Shown one piece after another: positions 1 through 9,507 of a DNA stretch of 64,000 nucleotides. Origin of the DNA: Pseudomonas sp. GM41(2012) (GTDB taxonomy: Bacteria; Pseudomonadota; Gammaproteobacteria; Pseudomonadales; Pseudomonadaceae); assembly GCF_000282315.2 (NCBI RefSeq), contig NZ_AKJN02000008.1, positions 186,001 through 250,000 on the forward strand, read 5' to 3'. Under the pieces are notes generated by a model, which was not told where the DNA came from, searched no databases, and worked only from the letters and a program-made list of their open reading frames with translations. A program made the translations under genes and the position numbers. Position 1 is the stretch's first letter, and every line of letters begins with the position of its first letter.

Positions 1-335
1 CCTTTGCGCGTGTCCGGGTCGTTCAGCAGTTTGAGCAGCGCATAGGCACCCGGCGGCTCGGGGGCGGCGGCGACCTCGGCCTTCGCCAGGCGCACGGCGT
101 TACTGACGGTCCAGGTGGCCGCCGTCGCGTTTTCGAACAGCCGCGCCAGTTTTTCCACCATCGCTGCGTCCAACAGGTCGGTCATGTCCGAGACCAGCGA
201 TAGCACATCGACAATGTTGTCCAGCCGACCGCCGTCGATCAGCGGCTGGAGTTTCGCCATCAAGGCGGCGAGTCCTGGTGTTGCGGGCATGCCGGCAGCG
301 CTGGCCGCCAGGGTTTCATCTGATAGGTTCGTCAT
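1..335 (-). CDS. DUF1641 family protein (3' end cut by window edge)
   Basis: About 111 codons of a minus-strand gene are visible; its C-terminus lies outside the window. The start is ATG at 335, preceded by an excellent AGGGAGGAGT ribosome site. The protein begins MTNLSDETLAASAAGMPATP and has the small acidic helical composition of DUF1641 proteins (DNIVDVLSLVSDMTDLLD). This family is commonly encoded beside sulfide:quinone oxidoreductase-like flavoproteins, and here it follows one by 22 bp on the same strand, so the two form an operon. The biochemical role is unknown; an accessory or membrane-association role for the oxidoreductase is inference. Confidence 0.75.
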   Translation of the reverse strand, partial: MTNLSDETLAASAAGMPATPGLAALMAKLQPLIDGGRLDNIVDVLSLVSDMTDLLDAAMVEKLARLFENATAATWTVSNAVRLAKAEVAAAPEPPGAYALLKLLNDPDTRK

Positions 336-357
336 TGTTTACTCCTCCCTGAGCGGA

Positions 358-1548
358 TCAAAGCATTCCACGGGCAACCGCCCAGTAGAGGCCACGATTG
401 AAACCATTTCTCAGCAGACCGCCGAGTTTGGTCGGCGGTGTCGGCAGGACGTCATGGGCGTAGTCGTACCACAGCGGCATCCCGGCGTTGAGACCCATCT
501 GCGCCACGGCCTGAACCCTTCCGTCGTAGACGCTGTTGGGCGCGCCGAGGCGAATCTCGGCAGCAATGTTGTTGGCGATGACCGGCGCCTGGTTATGGCA
601 GGCACCACCGGCCTTGCTCACCGGCAGATCGACGGTGTCGCCAATCACATAGACGTGTTCCAGGCCGTAGACCTGCAGGGTCTCGTGGTGCGTCGGCAAC
701 CAACCTTCGTTGTTGGGCGCCTGGGACACTCCGGACTCCAGCACCGCATCGACGGCGCGGATCGGCGGTGTCGCCATCAGGATGTCGAAGGGTTGCTCTT
801 CGCCTTCCTCGGAGTAGGCGATTTTTCGTTCGGGATCGACACGGCTGAGGGTGAAGCCGCGTTGGAAGCGGATGTTTTTCTGCTCGAAAATGCCGGGCAG
901 GATTTCCCCGGTGGGGCGTTGCAGGAACAGGCAGTTACGCAGTAGCTGAGCCGTGGTCGGGTAGGTGTAGACGATTTCCACCTGGTTCCGCACGCCCCGA
1001 CGACGCAGCAAGTCGTCGAGCATCAACGTCGTTTCTACCGGCGCAATGCCGCATTGGTGCGGCACGTTGGGTGTCTGCGGGAAAGACACCGTGATGAAGA
1101 TCCGGCCTTTTTTGATCGTACTCAGACGTTCTGCCAACTGGCGGGCGGGCTGATATTGGTAGAAGTGGTCGCCGGCTTCTTTCAAGCCCTCGATGCGCTC
1201 CGGCGCGGGCACGCAACCGGTGGCAATGACCAGAAAGTCATAGCCATAACGCTTGCCGCTGCGGGTTTTCAGGGATTGTCCGGGGAAATCGAAACCCGTG
1301 ACCTCTTCCACGAAAAAGCTGATTTCCGGGCGCAACAGTGAACGTTCCGGGCGCTTGAGTTCTTCTTCAAAGAACTGATTGAACGCCACGTACATGAACG
1401 CAGGTTTGTAGTAGTGATCGGGGGAATTGGACAGTAGGGCAATCGAGACTTCGCCGCGCAGGATTTCTGGATACAGCTTGCTGGCCAGTTGATTGGCCAA
1501 CATGGTTCCACCTACGCCGCCACCGACGATAACTATTCGCTTGCTCAT
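358..1548 (-). CDS. Sulfide:quinone oxidoreductase-like FAD flavoprotein
   Basis: A 396-residue NAD(P)/FAD-dependent oxidoreductase. The N-terminus carries the Rossmann dinucleotide motif GGGVGGTMLAN (residues 8-18). There is a second FAD signature (YDFLVIATGC) near residue 105 and a C-terminal FAD-binding motif (HVYVIGDTVDLP). Two cysteines sit where sulfide:quinone reductases keep their redox Cys pair (HQCGIAP, and GGACHNQAP near the flavin). The expected reaction is oxidation of sulfide to sulfane sulfur with electrons passed to quinone at the inner membrane. Whether this divergent subfamily uses sulfide cannot be read from sequence. It is the first gene of a pair with the DUF1641 gene. 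Confidence 0.75.
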   Translation of the reverse strand: MSKRIVIVGGGVGGTMLANQLASKLYPEILRGEVSIALLSNSPDHYYKPAFMYVAFNQFFEEELKRPERSLLRPEISFFVEEVTGFDFPGQSLKTRSGKRYGYDFLVIATGCVPAPERIEGLKEAGDHFYQYQPARQLAERLSTIKKGRIFITVSFPQTPNVPHQCGIAPVETTLMLDDLLRRRGVRNQVEIVYTYPTTAQLLRNCLFLQRPTGEILPGIFEQKNIRFQRGFTLSRVDPERKIAYSEEGEEQPFDILMATPPIRAVDAVLESGVSQAPNNEGWLPTHHETLQVYGLEHVYVIGDTVDLPVSKAGGACHNQAPVIANNIAAEIRLGAPNSVYDGRVQAVAQMGLNAGMPLWYDYAHDVLPTPPTKLGGLLRNGFNRGLYWAVARGML

Positions 1549-1744
1549 ACCTGACCTCCGTGGTCATGGCAGCTTCGCGTACAGCATCCGGAGATAACGG
1601 AAGGAAAAAGGGGCTCCTACATCAGGATGGAGAATTAAACACGCTTCTTGACTGTATGCGCCCCTGTGCAAAGCGCCAGTGTGTACCGACCGGTGGTGAG
1701 AGGCAGGCGACCGTTTTCGTCCTGCGGTCGCTGCCTGAGTTGCG

Positions 1745-3004
1745 CTATAGCAAGCTGATCGGATAGCTGACGATCACCCGGTTCTCATCGAACTCGTTGT
1801 TGCTGAAGTCACGGCGAATGGTCGAGTTTCGCCATTTGACGTTGAGGTCTTTGAGCGCGCCGCTCTGCACGGTGTAGCCCAGTTCGCTTTCGCGGCCCCA
1901 TTCCTTGCCGTCGGTGATGGTGCCGGTGTGCACGTTGTCGCCGCTGATGTAACGGTTCATCAGGGTCAGGCCGGGAATGCCAAGGGCGACGAAGTTGTAG
2001 TCATGCCGTACCTGCCAGGATTTTTCTTTCGCATTGTCATAACTGGCGTTGTAACTGTCGTTGGCCAGGGTGCCACCGCTGGTGCCGTTGACCCGCATCC
2101 AGGCGTTGTCGCCGGTGAGTTTTTGCAGGCCGACATAGAAGGTGTTGCCGCCGTATTTGGCCGAGAACAGGCCCGACCAGGTCTTGTTGTCCAGCTCGCC
2201 GGCCCGGGCGCTGCCGTCATCCTTGCCATAGAAGAAACCGAGGTTGGCGCCCAGGGTCCAGTCGCCAATGGGCTGGCTGTGGATCAGATTCACGTATTGC
2301 TGGCTGTAGATGTCCTTGAGTTCGGCGTTCCACACACTGATCTGGGTGCGCTTCTCGTTGAAGGCGTATTCGCCGCCCTGAAAGTTGAAGCGGTCGGAGG
2401 TGAACGCTGGTTTTCCGGTCATCGACATGTCGTTCATGCTGCTGTCGTCGCGCGGGCTGTTGGCGCGGAACTGGCCGCCGTAGAGCGTCAGGCCGTTGAT
2501 TTCCTTCGAGGTGATCTGGCCGCCACGGAAGGTTTGCGGCAGGGAACGACCGTCGTCCGAACGCAGGATCGGCAGCACCGGCATCCATTCGCCCACCTTC
2601 ACTTCGGTCTGCGACAGCTTGGCCTTCAACGCCACGTTGGTGCGACCGAAGTTGTCCGCCGGGCGACCGTCGTGATCCAGCGGCAGCAACTGCGTACCGC
2701 CGGTGCCTTTACCGCCGTCGAGTTTCACCGAGTACAGCCCCAGCACATCCATGCCGAACCCGACGGTGCCCTGGGTGAACCCGGACTTGGCGTCGAGGAT
2801 GAAGCTTTGCGTCCACTCTTCTGCCTTGCCCTGGGCTTTGGTCGGGTTGGTGAAATTGCGATTGATGTAGAAGTTGCGCAGGTTCAGGTTGACCTTGGCA
2901 CCTTCGACAAAGCCTGACTCCTCGGCCATGGCGGGCAGAGCCGTACTGGCCAGTGCGACGGCGAGTAGGCTGGGGAACAAGTATTGCGTGCTGGAAGGTG
3001 TCAT
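1745..3004 (-). CDS. OprD-family outer membrane porin
   Basis: A 419-residue porin with a signal peptide (hydrophobic stretch ending ALPAMAEE). It then shows the OprD-family opening (GAKVNLNLRNFYINRNF) and the alternating pattern of an 18-strand barrel, ending in a C-terminal strand with aromatic and hydrophobic residues (VIVSYPISLL). Motifs such as RGGQITSKEINGL and WQVRHDYNF are typical of this family. It allows diffusion of small solutes (amino acids, peptides, carboxylates) across the outer membrane; the specific substrate cannot be called. It is monocistronic, with its own upstream region at 3005-3260. Confidence 0.88.
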   Translation of the reverse strand: MTPSSTQYLFPSLLAVALASTALPAMAEESGFVEGAKVNLNLRNFYINRNFTNPTKAQGKAEEWTQSFILDAKSGFTQGTVGFGMDVLGLYSVKLDGGKGTGGTQLLPLDHDGRPADNFGRTNVALKAKLSQTEVKVGEWMPVLPILRSDDGRSLPQTFRGGQITSKEINGLTLYGGQFRANSPRDDSSMNDMSMTGKPAFTSDRFNFQGGEYAFNEKRTQISVWNAELKDIYSQQYVNLIHSQPIGDWTLGANLGFFYGKDDGSARAGELDNKTWSGLFSAKYGGNTFYVGLQKLTGDNAWMRVNGTSGGTLANDSYNASYDNAKEKSWQVRHDYNFVALGIPGLTLMNRYISGDNVHTGTITDGKEWGRESELGYTVQSGALKDLNVKWRNSTIRRDFSNNEFDENRVIVSYPISLL

Positions 3005-3415
3005 GTGTGCGGGTCTCTCTAGTTTTTAGGTGTGAAACGGGGCGCTGCCGCAACCTTGGGGTTGCAGACAAGAATTCTGAATTCGGGATAAAAACGAATG
3101 GGATCAGCCGGACAGGGCAGGACGCGGGGGCATGGTGTCGAACCTGTTGTTATTGGTCTTGTGCGACGAATGGTGCGGGGGATGGGCGGGAGGGTTCAAT
3201 CGGGGAAAGCGGGTTTTGGGCGATTATCGAACATAAGATTGGCTGGGGATTTGTGTTGTTTGGGCGGGCCTCATCGTCGGAACGCCGCCCGGAGCCGGCT
3301 CACTCCCACAGTTGATCTCTGCCGGTCATCAATATTGTGTTCAACCTAGATCTCCTGTGGGAGTGAGCCTGCTCGCGATGAGGCCAGTCCTGGCGCCACA
3401 ATTTTCCTGCAGACA
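3005..3415. other. Intergenic region, porin promoter plus REP doublet
   Basis: No convincing gene. The porin-proximal part (3005-3250) is the likely porin promoter and leader on the minus strand. The distal part holds a REP doublet and then the emhC terminator. Confidence 0.6.
3270..3387. repeat. REP doublet (inverted pair)
   Basis: The left copy reads toward GAGCCGGCTCACTCCCACAG and the right copy CTGTGGGAGTGAGCCTGCTC, head to head. The left copy is degenerate (CGTCGGAACGCCGCCCGGAG in place of CGCGAGCAG). It lies in the gap between the porin and the efflux operon. Confidence 0.8.
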
Positions 3416-3448
3416 ACAAAAAGCCCACCAATCGGTGGGCTTCTTGTT
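3414..3448 (-). terminator. Rho-independent terminator of the efflux operon
   Basis: Inverted repeat AAGCCCACC (3421-3429) / GGTGGGCTT (3434-3442). On the minus strand it is followed by a T-rich run. It sits 12 bp past the stop of the outer membrane channel gene. Confidence 0.85.
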
Positions 3449-3459
3449 TTACAGCGCTA

Positions 3460-4920
3460 TCAAAACAACTTCAGCTTCGGCGCTTCTTCTTTCAACGGCT
3501 CGTTCTTCGCCGTCTGCTCGTTCCAGCCACCGCCGAGTGCCTTGTACAGATTGACGGCACTGACCAGTTGCGCCAGACGGTCGGTGATCAATACCTGTTC
3601 GGCACTGAACAGCTGACGCTGGGCATCGAGGAAGGTCAGGTTGCTGTCGACACCAATGCGATAACGACGCTCGGCCAGACGGTAGTAGTCCTGGTTCGCG
3701 GTGACGAAATCACGCTGGGCCTGCAACTGATCGGTGTAGGTCTGGCGCGCGGCCAGGCCGTCGGCGACTTCCTGGAAGGCCGTTTGAATGGACTTCTCGT
3801 AGTTCGCCACGCCGATGTCTTTCTGGATTTTTGAATAATCCAGGCTGGCGCGCAGGCTGCCGGCGTTGAAGATCGGCAGGTTGATCTGCGGCTGGAACAA
3901 CCAGGTACCCGAACCGCCCTTGAACAGACCGGACAGATCCGGGCTCAGGGTCCCGGCGTTGGCCGTCAGGCTGATGCTCGGGAAGAACGCGGCCCGCGCC
4001 GCGCCGATGTTGGCGTTGGCGGCTTTCAGGTTGTATTCGGCCTGAAGGATGTCCGGACGGCGTTGCAGCAAGTCCGATGGCAGACCGGCCGGCACTTCGC
4101 TCAGCAGGTCGTCAGCCAATGGCTTGGCCGCTTGCAGATTGGCCGGGACACCAGTGCCGAGCAGCAACACCAGGCTGTTTTCATCCTGGGCGACTTGACG
4201 GGTGTACTTGGCCAATTGCGCGCGGGCGTTTTCCACCGAGGTACGCGACTGGGCCAGGTCCAGCGCCGAGGCGACACCCACTTCGTTGCTGCGGGCGGTG
4301 AGCTTGTAGCTCTCCTCGAACGCACCCAGGGTGTCCTGGGTCAGTTTCAGCAGTTCCTTGTCGGCCTGCCAGGTCAGGTAGGCATTGGCCACACTGGCCA
4401 CCAGGCTGATCTGGGTACTGCGTCGTGCTTCTTCGGTGGCGAAGTACTTCTGCAGGGCTTCTTCGCTCAGGCTGCGAACCCGACCGAACAGGTCGAGTTC
4501 ATAGGCGCTGATGCCGACCGTCGCCGAGTAGGAACTGGTGATGTCCGCTTGGCCGGTCTGCGAGGCCCGGGCCGGGACCCGCTGACGGCTGCCGGTGCCG
4601 TTGGCCGACACGGCCGGGAACAGATCGGCACGCTGGATGCGGTATTGAGCCGCAAAGGCGTCGATGTTCAACGCAGCGACACGCAGGTCACGGTTGTTTT
4701 CCAGGGCGACCTGGATCAGTTGTTGCAGCGCCGGGTCATGGAAAAACTGCTTCCAGCCCTGTTCGGCGGCAGCCTGGGCAGGCGCCTGGGCCGGCGAATA
4801 TGCCGGGCCTTGCGGGTACTGGCCCGCCACCGGTGCTTCAGGCTGCTGATAATCGGGTATCAGCGAGCAGCCACCGAGCACGAAGGCGGCAACAGCCAGG
4901 GAAAGTAGCGACTTGCTCAT
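3460..4920 (-). CDS. emhC: RND efflux outer membrane channel EmhC (OprM/TtgC type)
   Basis: A 486-residue outer membrane factor. The N-terminus is a lipoprotein signal with lipobox LGGC (Cys17) and the family start SLIPDYQQPEAP. Two OEP repeats of paired long helices follow, with conserved LQRRPDILQAEYNLKAANANI. It forms the trimeric TolC-like exit duct of the tripartite pump. Its start codon overlaps the stop of the transporter gene in an ATGA arrangement, so translation is coupled. A strong hairpin terminator follows. The P. putida name ttgC and the P. aeruginosa name oprM are alternatives; emhC is the P. fluorescens name. Confidence 0.93.
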   Translation of the reverse strand: MSKSLLSLAVAAFVLGGCSLIPDYQQPEAPVAGQYPQGPAYSPAQAPAQAAAEQGWKQFFHDPALQQLIQVALENNRDLRVAALNIDAFAAQYRIQRADLFPAVSANGTGSRQRVPARASQTGQADITSSYSATVGISAYELDLFGRVRSLSEEALQKYFATEEARRSTQISLVASVANAYLTWQADKELLKLTQDTLGAFEESYKLTARSNEVGVASALDLAQSRTSVENARAQLAKYTRQVAQDENSLVLLLGTGVPANLQAAKPLADDLLSEVPAGLPSDLLQRRPDILQAEYNLKAANANIGAARAAFFPSISLTANAGTLSPDLSGLFKGGSGTWLFQPQINLPIFNAGSLRASLDYSKIQKDIGVANYEKSIQTAFQEVADGLAARQTYTDQLQAQRDFVTANQDYYRLAERRYRIGVDSNLTFLDAQRQLFSAEQVLITDRLAQLVSAVNLYKALGGGWNEQTAKNEPLKEEAPKLKLF

Positions 4921-7900
4921 AAGCCAGCCTCTTTAGAAGGTTCTAGAGCGTCGTCCTGGTCAGCGATTTTGCGCTGCCCCATGGCCGACACGGTGACGAA
5001 AAACAGCGGGACCCAGAATATCGCCAAAACGGTGGCGGTGATCATACCGCCAATCACCACGGTACCGATGGCGTGTTGGCTACCCGAGCCGGCGCCAGTG
5101 GAAATGGCCAGCGGCACGACGCCGAGGACAAACGCCAGGGAGGTCATGATGATCGGACGCAAACGCATGCGGCAAGCCTCGATGGCGGCCTCCTGCAAGC
5201 TCTTGCCCTGTTCATGCAGGTCTTTGGCGAACTCGACGATCAGAATGGCGTTTTTCGCTGCCAGACCAATGGTGGTCAACAGACCCACCAGGAAGTACAC
5301 GTCGTTGGACAGACCGCGCAAGCTGGTTGCCATCAAGGCACCGATAATCCCCAATGGCACCACGAGCACCACCGCAATCGGAATCGACCAGCTTTCATAC
5401 AGCGCGGCCAGACACAGGAACACCATCAGGATCGACAACGCGAACAGCGCCGGCGCCTGCGAACCCGCCAGTCGTTCTTCGTACGACAGGCCGGTCCAGG
5501 AAATACCGACACCGGCCGGCAGTTTCTGGGCCAGGGCTTCGACTTCGGCCATGGCTTCACCGGTGGAATAGCCGGGTGCCGGGGCACCGAGGATTTCCAT
5601 CGCTTCTACGCCGTTATAACGCGACAGCTTCGGCGCACCGTATATCCACTCACCCTTGGCGAATGCGGAGAATGGAACCATGGTGCCGGCGCTGTTGCGT
5701 ACGTACCATTTCTTCACGTCTTCAGGGCTCATGCGCGCGCCCGGCTGGCCTTGCACGTAAACCTTCTTCACCCGACCGCGGTCGATGAAGTCGTTGACGT
5801 AGCTACTGCCCAGCGCAATCGACAGGGTGCTGTTGATGTCGGCGATGGTAATGCCCAGGGCACTGGCCTTCTCGTCATCGATTTCCAGTTGGTATTGCGG
5901 TTCGTCGTTCAGACCGTTCGGGCGGACCTGCGACAGCACCTTGCTCTGCGCCGCCATACCGAGGAACTGGTTGCGTGCAGCCATCAGTGCGTCGTGACCG
6001 ATACCGGCACGGTCTTGCAGGAACACGTCGAAACCGGTGGCGTTACCCAGTTCCAGCACCGCCGGAGGTGCGAACGCAAACACCATGGCATCACGGAAGG
6101 TGAAGAAATGCTGTTGGGCACGGGCCGCGACTTTGAACACGCTGTTCTCGGCGTTACGTTCGTCCCACGGTCTGAGCATGATGAACGCCATACCCGAACT
6201 CTGACCACGGCCGGCGAAGTTGAAGCCGGTCACGGTAAACACCGAGGCCACCGCGTCACCTTCACCGCCGTCCTTGCCCGGACGCAGCAGGAACTCACGC
6301 ATCTCGTCCACGACCACTTGCGTGCGCTGGGAACTGGAACCGGCCGGGGTTTGCACCTGGGCAAACAGTACACCTTGGTCTTCTTCCGGCAGGAACGCGG
6401 ATGGAATACGCAGGAACAACCAGATCATGCCGACGACGATGATCACGTACACCAGCAGATACGGCACCTTGTTGCGCAGAATGTTGCCAACGCCGCGCTC
6501 GTAGCTTTTCACGCTACGGTCGAAGTTGCGGTTGAACCAGCCGAAAAATCCGCGTTTCGGGACGCCGTGCTCACCCTTGGGAATCGCTTTGAGCATGGTG
6601 GCGCAGAGCGCCGGGGTAAAGATCAGTGCGACCAGTACCGACAGGGCCATGGCCGAGACGATGGTGATCGAGAACTGCTTGTAGATCACACCGGTGGAAC
6701 CGCCGAAGAATGCCATCGGCAACAGTACCGCCGAGAGCACCAGGGCAATACCGACCAGTGCACCCTGGATCTGCCCCATGGATTTCTTGGTGGCCTCCTT
6801 GGGTGACAGGCCTTCTTCGCTCATGACCCGTTCGACGTTCTCCACCACGACGATGGCGTCGTCCACCAGCAAACCGATGGCCAGCACCATACCGAACATG
6901 GTCAGGGTGTTGATGCTGAAACCGAACGCCGCGAGGATCCCGAAGGTCCCCAGCAATACGACGGGCACGGTCATCGTGGTGATGACGGTGGCGCGGAAGT
7001 TTTGCAGGAACAGGAACATCACCAGGAACACCAGCACGATCGCTTCGACCAGGGTTTCAACCACACCCTTGATCGACTCGGTCACCACCGGCGTGGTGTC
7101 GTACGGGAATACCACTTCCATCCCTTGCGGGAAGAACGGCTTGAGGGATTCGATGGTCTTGCGCAGTGCTTTTGCTGTGTCGAGGGCGTTGGCACCGTTG
7201 GCCAGTTTCACTGCCAGACCGGAGGCCGGGCTGCCGTTGAACTGGGCGCTGATCGAGTAGTTTTCACCACCCAGACCGACATCCGCCACGTCGCCGACAC
7301 GCACTTGCGAACCATCCTTGTTGACCTTCAGCAGGATGGCCTTGAACTGCTCAGCCGTTTGCAGACGGGTCTTGCCGATGATCGTCGCGTTCAGTTGCTG
7401 ACCGGCCACGGCAGGCAAGCCACCGAGTTGACCGGACGACACCTGGACGTTTTGCGCGGCGATGGCGGTTTTCACGTCGCCCGGGGTCAGGTTGAAGTTG
7501 TTCAACTTGGCCGGGTCGAGCCAGATCCGCATCGCGTACTGGGCACCGAAGACCTGGAAGTCACCCACACCGGCGGTCCGCGAAATCGGGTCCTGCATGT
7601 TCGACACGATGTAGTTGGACAGGTCGTCCTTGGTCATGCTGCCGTCGCGCGACACCACGCCGATCACCATCAGGAAGTTTTTCACTGCCTTGGTCACGCG
7701 GATACCCTGTTGCTGCACTTCTTGCGGCAGCAGCGGGGTGGCCAGGTTCAGCTTGTTCTGGACCTGAACCTGCGCGGTATCGGAGTTGGTGCCCTGCTCG
7801 AAGGTCGCGGTAATGGTCATGCTGCCGTCGGAGTTACTTTCCGAGGAGACATAACGCAGGTTATCGATACCGTTGAGCTGTTGCTCGATCACTTGCACCA

Positions 7901-8081
7901 CAGTGTCCTGCACGGTTTGTGCAGACGCGCCCGGGTAGGTCACAGAGATCGCAATGGCCGGAGGCGCAATGCTCGGGTATTGGTTGATCGGCAGTTTGAG
8001 GATCGATAGTGCCCCGACCAGCATGATCACCAGGGCAATTACCCAGGCAAAAATCGGACGGTCGATAAAAAATCTGGACAT
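4917..8081 (-). CDS. emhB: RND multidrug transporter EmhB (MexB/TtgB type)
   Basis: A 1054-residue inner membrane RND/HAE1 pump, close to the usual 1045-1050. It begins MSRFFIDRPIFAWVIALVIM. The proton-relay motif of TM4 is visible (GLLVDDAIVVVENVER), as are two large periplasmic loops with porter and docking domains. The C-terminal half repeats the 6-TM architecture (VGLLTTIGLAAKNAILIVEF). It exports hydrophobic drugs, solvents and aromatic compounds using proton motive force, as a trimer with EmhA and EmhC. It lies 3 bp after emhA and overlaps emhC by 4 bp. Confidence 0.95.
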   Translation of the reverse strand: MSRFFIDRPIFAWVIALVIMLVGALSILKLPINQYPSIAPPAIAISVTYPGASAQTVQDTVVQVIEQQLNGIDNLRYVSSESNSDGSMTITATFEQGTNSDTAQVQVQNKLNLATPLLPQEVQQQGIRVTKAVKNFLMVIGVVSRDGSMTKDDLSNYIVSNMQDPISRTAGVGDFQVFGAQYAMRIWLDPAKLNNFNLTPGDVKTAIAAQNVQVSSGQLGGLPAVAGQQLNATIIGKTRLQTAEQFKAILLKVNKDGSQVRVGDVADVGLGGENYSISAQFNGSPASGLAVKLANGANALDTAKALRKTIESLKPFFPQGMEVVFPYDTTPVVTESIKGVVETLVEAIVLVFLVMFLFLQNFRATVITTMTVPVVLLGTFGILAAFGFSINTLTMFGMVLAIGLLVDDAIVVVENVERVMSEEGLSPKEATKKSMGQIQGALVGIALVLSAVLLPMAFFGGSTGVIYKQFSITIVSAMALSVLVALIFTPALCATMLKAIPKGEHGVPKRGFFGWFNRNFDRSVKSYERGVGNILRNKVPYLLVYVIIVVGMIWLFLRIPSAFLPEEDQGVLFAQVQTPAGSSSQRTQVVVDEMREFLLRPGKDGGEGDAVASVFTVTGFNFAGRGQSSGMAFIMLRPWDERNAENSVFKVAARAQQHFFTFRDAMVFAFAPPAVLELGNATGFDVFLQDRAGIGHDALMAARNQFLGMAAQSKVLSQVRPNGLNDEPQYQLEIDDEKASALGITIADINSTLSIALGSSYVNDFIDRGRVKKVYVQGQPGARMSPEDVKKWYVRNSAGTMVPFSAFAKGEWIYGAPKLSRYNGVEAMEILGAPAPGYSTGEAMAEVEALAQKLPAGVGISWTGLSYEERLAGSQAPALFALSILMVFLCLAALYESWSIPIAVVLVVPLGIIGALMATSLRGLSNDVYFLVGLLTTIGLAAKNAILIVEFAKDLHEQGKSLQEAAIEACRMRLRPIIMTSLAFVLGVVPLAISTGAGSGSQHAIGTVVIGGMITATVLAIFWVPLFFVTVSAMGQRKIADQDDALEPSKEAGL

Positions 8082-8084
8082 GGT

Positions 8085-9242
8085 TTACTCCCCTTTGCCG
8101 CTGGAAGCCTTGTTAGCTACCTGTGCGGGTGCCGGGTTCTTTGCGCCAACGTTAGTCGCTTCACTGGCCTTCACTTCGACGCCAGGTTTAACGAATTGCA
8201 GTCCTTCGGTAATCAGGCGGTCGCCGGCCTTCAGGCCGTCTTCGATCAGCCATTGGTTGCCGACGGTGCGGCTGGCCTTGAGGTGACGCAATTCGACCTT
8301 GTTGTCCGGGCCGACGACCAGCGCGGTCGGGGTGCCTTTGAGATCACGGGTCACGCCTTGTTGCGGGGCGAGGATCGCCGCGCTGTTCACACCGGCCTGC
8401 AATTGGGCGTGTACAAACATGCCTGGTAGCAGGGTGTGGTCAGGGTTCGGGAATACCGCACGCAAGGTCACGGAACCGGTGGTCTGGTCCACCGAGACTT
8501 CCGAGAACTCGAGTTTGCCTTCCTGTTTGTACTGGCTGCCGTCTTCGAGGGTCAGCTTGACCGCGGCCGCGTTGTCGCCAGATTTTTGCAGACGACCGCT
8601 TTCCAGTTCGCGGCGCAGTTCCAGCAGCTCTACCGAAGACTGGGTCACGTCGACGTAGATCGGGTCGAGTTGCTGAATCACCGCCATCGCTTCGACCTGG
8701 CCGCTGGTGACCAGCGCGCCTTCAGTCACGGTGGAGCGGCCGATGCGGCCGGAGAGTGGCGCGTAAACCTTGGTGTAACGCACATTGATCTGGGCGCTTT
8801 GCAGGGCGGCTTCCGATTGCAACCGGTTGGCCAGGGCCGTGTCGTATTCCTGACGGCTCACAGCCTGTTCGCTGACCAACTGCTTGTAGCGGTCGGAAAT
8901 CGATTTGGTCTGTTGCAGGTTGGCTTCGGCGCTTTTCAGGGTGGCGTCATACACCGCCGGATCAATCTGATACAGCTGCTGGCCGGCCTTGACGTCGCCG
9001 CCTTCCTTGAACAGGCGCTTGAGAATGATGCCGTTGACCTGAGGGCGAACTTCGGCGATGCGGTACGCGCTGGTACGGCCCGGAAGCTCGGAGGTCAGGG
9101 TAAAGGCTTGAGGTTGCAGAGTAACGACGCCGACCTGAGGGGGTGGTGCGGCAGGTGCCGCCTCTTCCTTTTTGCATCCGCTGAGCAGCGATGCCAAGGC
9201 GAGGGCGGTGACCAGAGCGGTAACAGCTGGCTTGAATTGCAT
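8085..9242 (-). CDS. emhA: RND periplasmic adaptor EmhA (MexA/TtgA type)
   Basis: A 385-residue membrane fusion protein. The lipobox LLSGC lies near residue 22, followed by a lipoyl half-motif (LPGRTSAYRIAEVRPQVNG), a coiled-coil hairpin around residues 100-140, the second lipoyl half (YAPLSGRIGRSTVTEGALV) and a beta-barrel domain. It bridges the transporter and the outer membrane channel. It is the first gene of the emhABC operon, transcribed away from the repressor gene across the operator at 9323-9364. Confidence 0.94.
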   Translation of the reverse strand: MQFKPAVTALVTALALASLLSGCKKEEAAPAAPPPQVGVVTLQPQAFTLTSELPGRTSAYRIAEVRPQVNGIILKRLFKEGGDVKAGQQLYQIDPAVYDATLKSAEANLQQTKSISDRYKQLVSEQAVSRQEYDTALANRLQSEAALQSAQINVRYTKVYAPLSGRIGRSTVTEGALVTSGQVEAMAVIQQLDPIYVDVTQSSVELLELRRELESGRLQKSGDNAAAVKLTLEDGSQYKQEGKLEFSEVSVDQTTGSVTLRAVFPNPDHTLLPGMFVHAQLQAGVNSAAILAPQQGVTRDLKGTPTALVVGPDNKVELRHLKASRTVGNQWLIEDGLKAGDRLITEGLQFVKPGVEVKASEATNVGAKNPAPAQVANKASSGKGE

Positions 9243-9322
9243 GAAAATCCTCGGGTCAGGCGCGCAAATTGCGCACTCGAAAGGTGGAAAAGTAAAAAAT
9301 GTGCGCTGAGTGGATAAGTAGC

Positions 9323-9364
9323 TTGCTAAGGAATATACTTACGTTCATGGTTGTTTGTAAATAC
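9323..9364. promoter_or_regulatory. TtgR/EmhR operator between emhABC and emhR
   Basis: Read on the minus strand this segment runs GTATTTACAAACAACC, then ATGAACGTAAGTATATTCC, then TTAGCAA. From memory it is almost base-for-base the characterised P. putida TtgR operator (ATGAATGTAAGTATATTCC there, one difference in that block). It overlaps the divergent promoters of the pump and the repressor, so repressor binding would shut off both. The alignment to the published operator is recalled, not computed. Confidence 0.85.
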
Positions 9365-9507
9365 CTTGGCCGCGTATCCACACCGTTACAAAAGCCGTTC
9401 AAGGGTTCGAATTGTAGGCCGGGGACGACGCCTGAGAGCGATCGCCCCACTTTTATTCAGCGGATGTTCAGACATCGCTGAAGCATCCTGATTGAGGTTG
9501 TACTGTC

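Noticed and set aside
5073..6806. 577-codon open frame on the plus strand opposite emhB
   Set aside because: His/Gln/Arg-rich shadow of the RND transporter gene with no recognisable domain.
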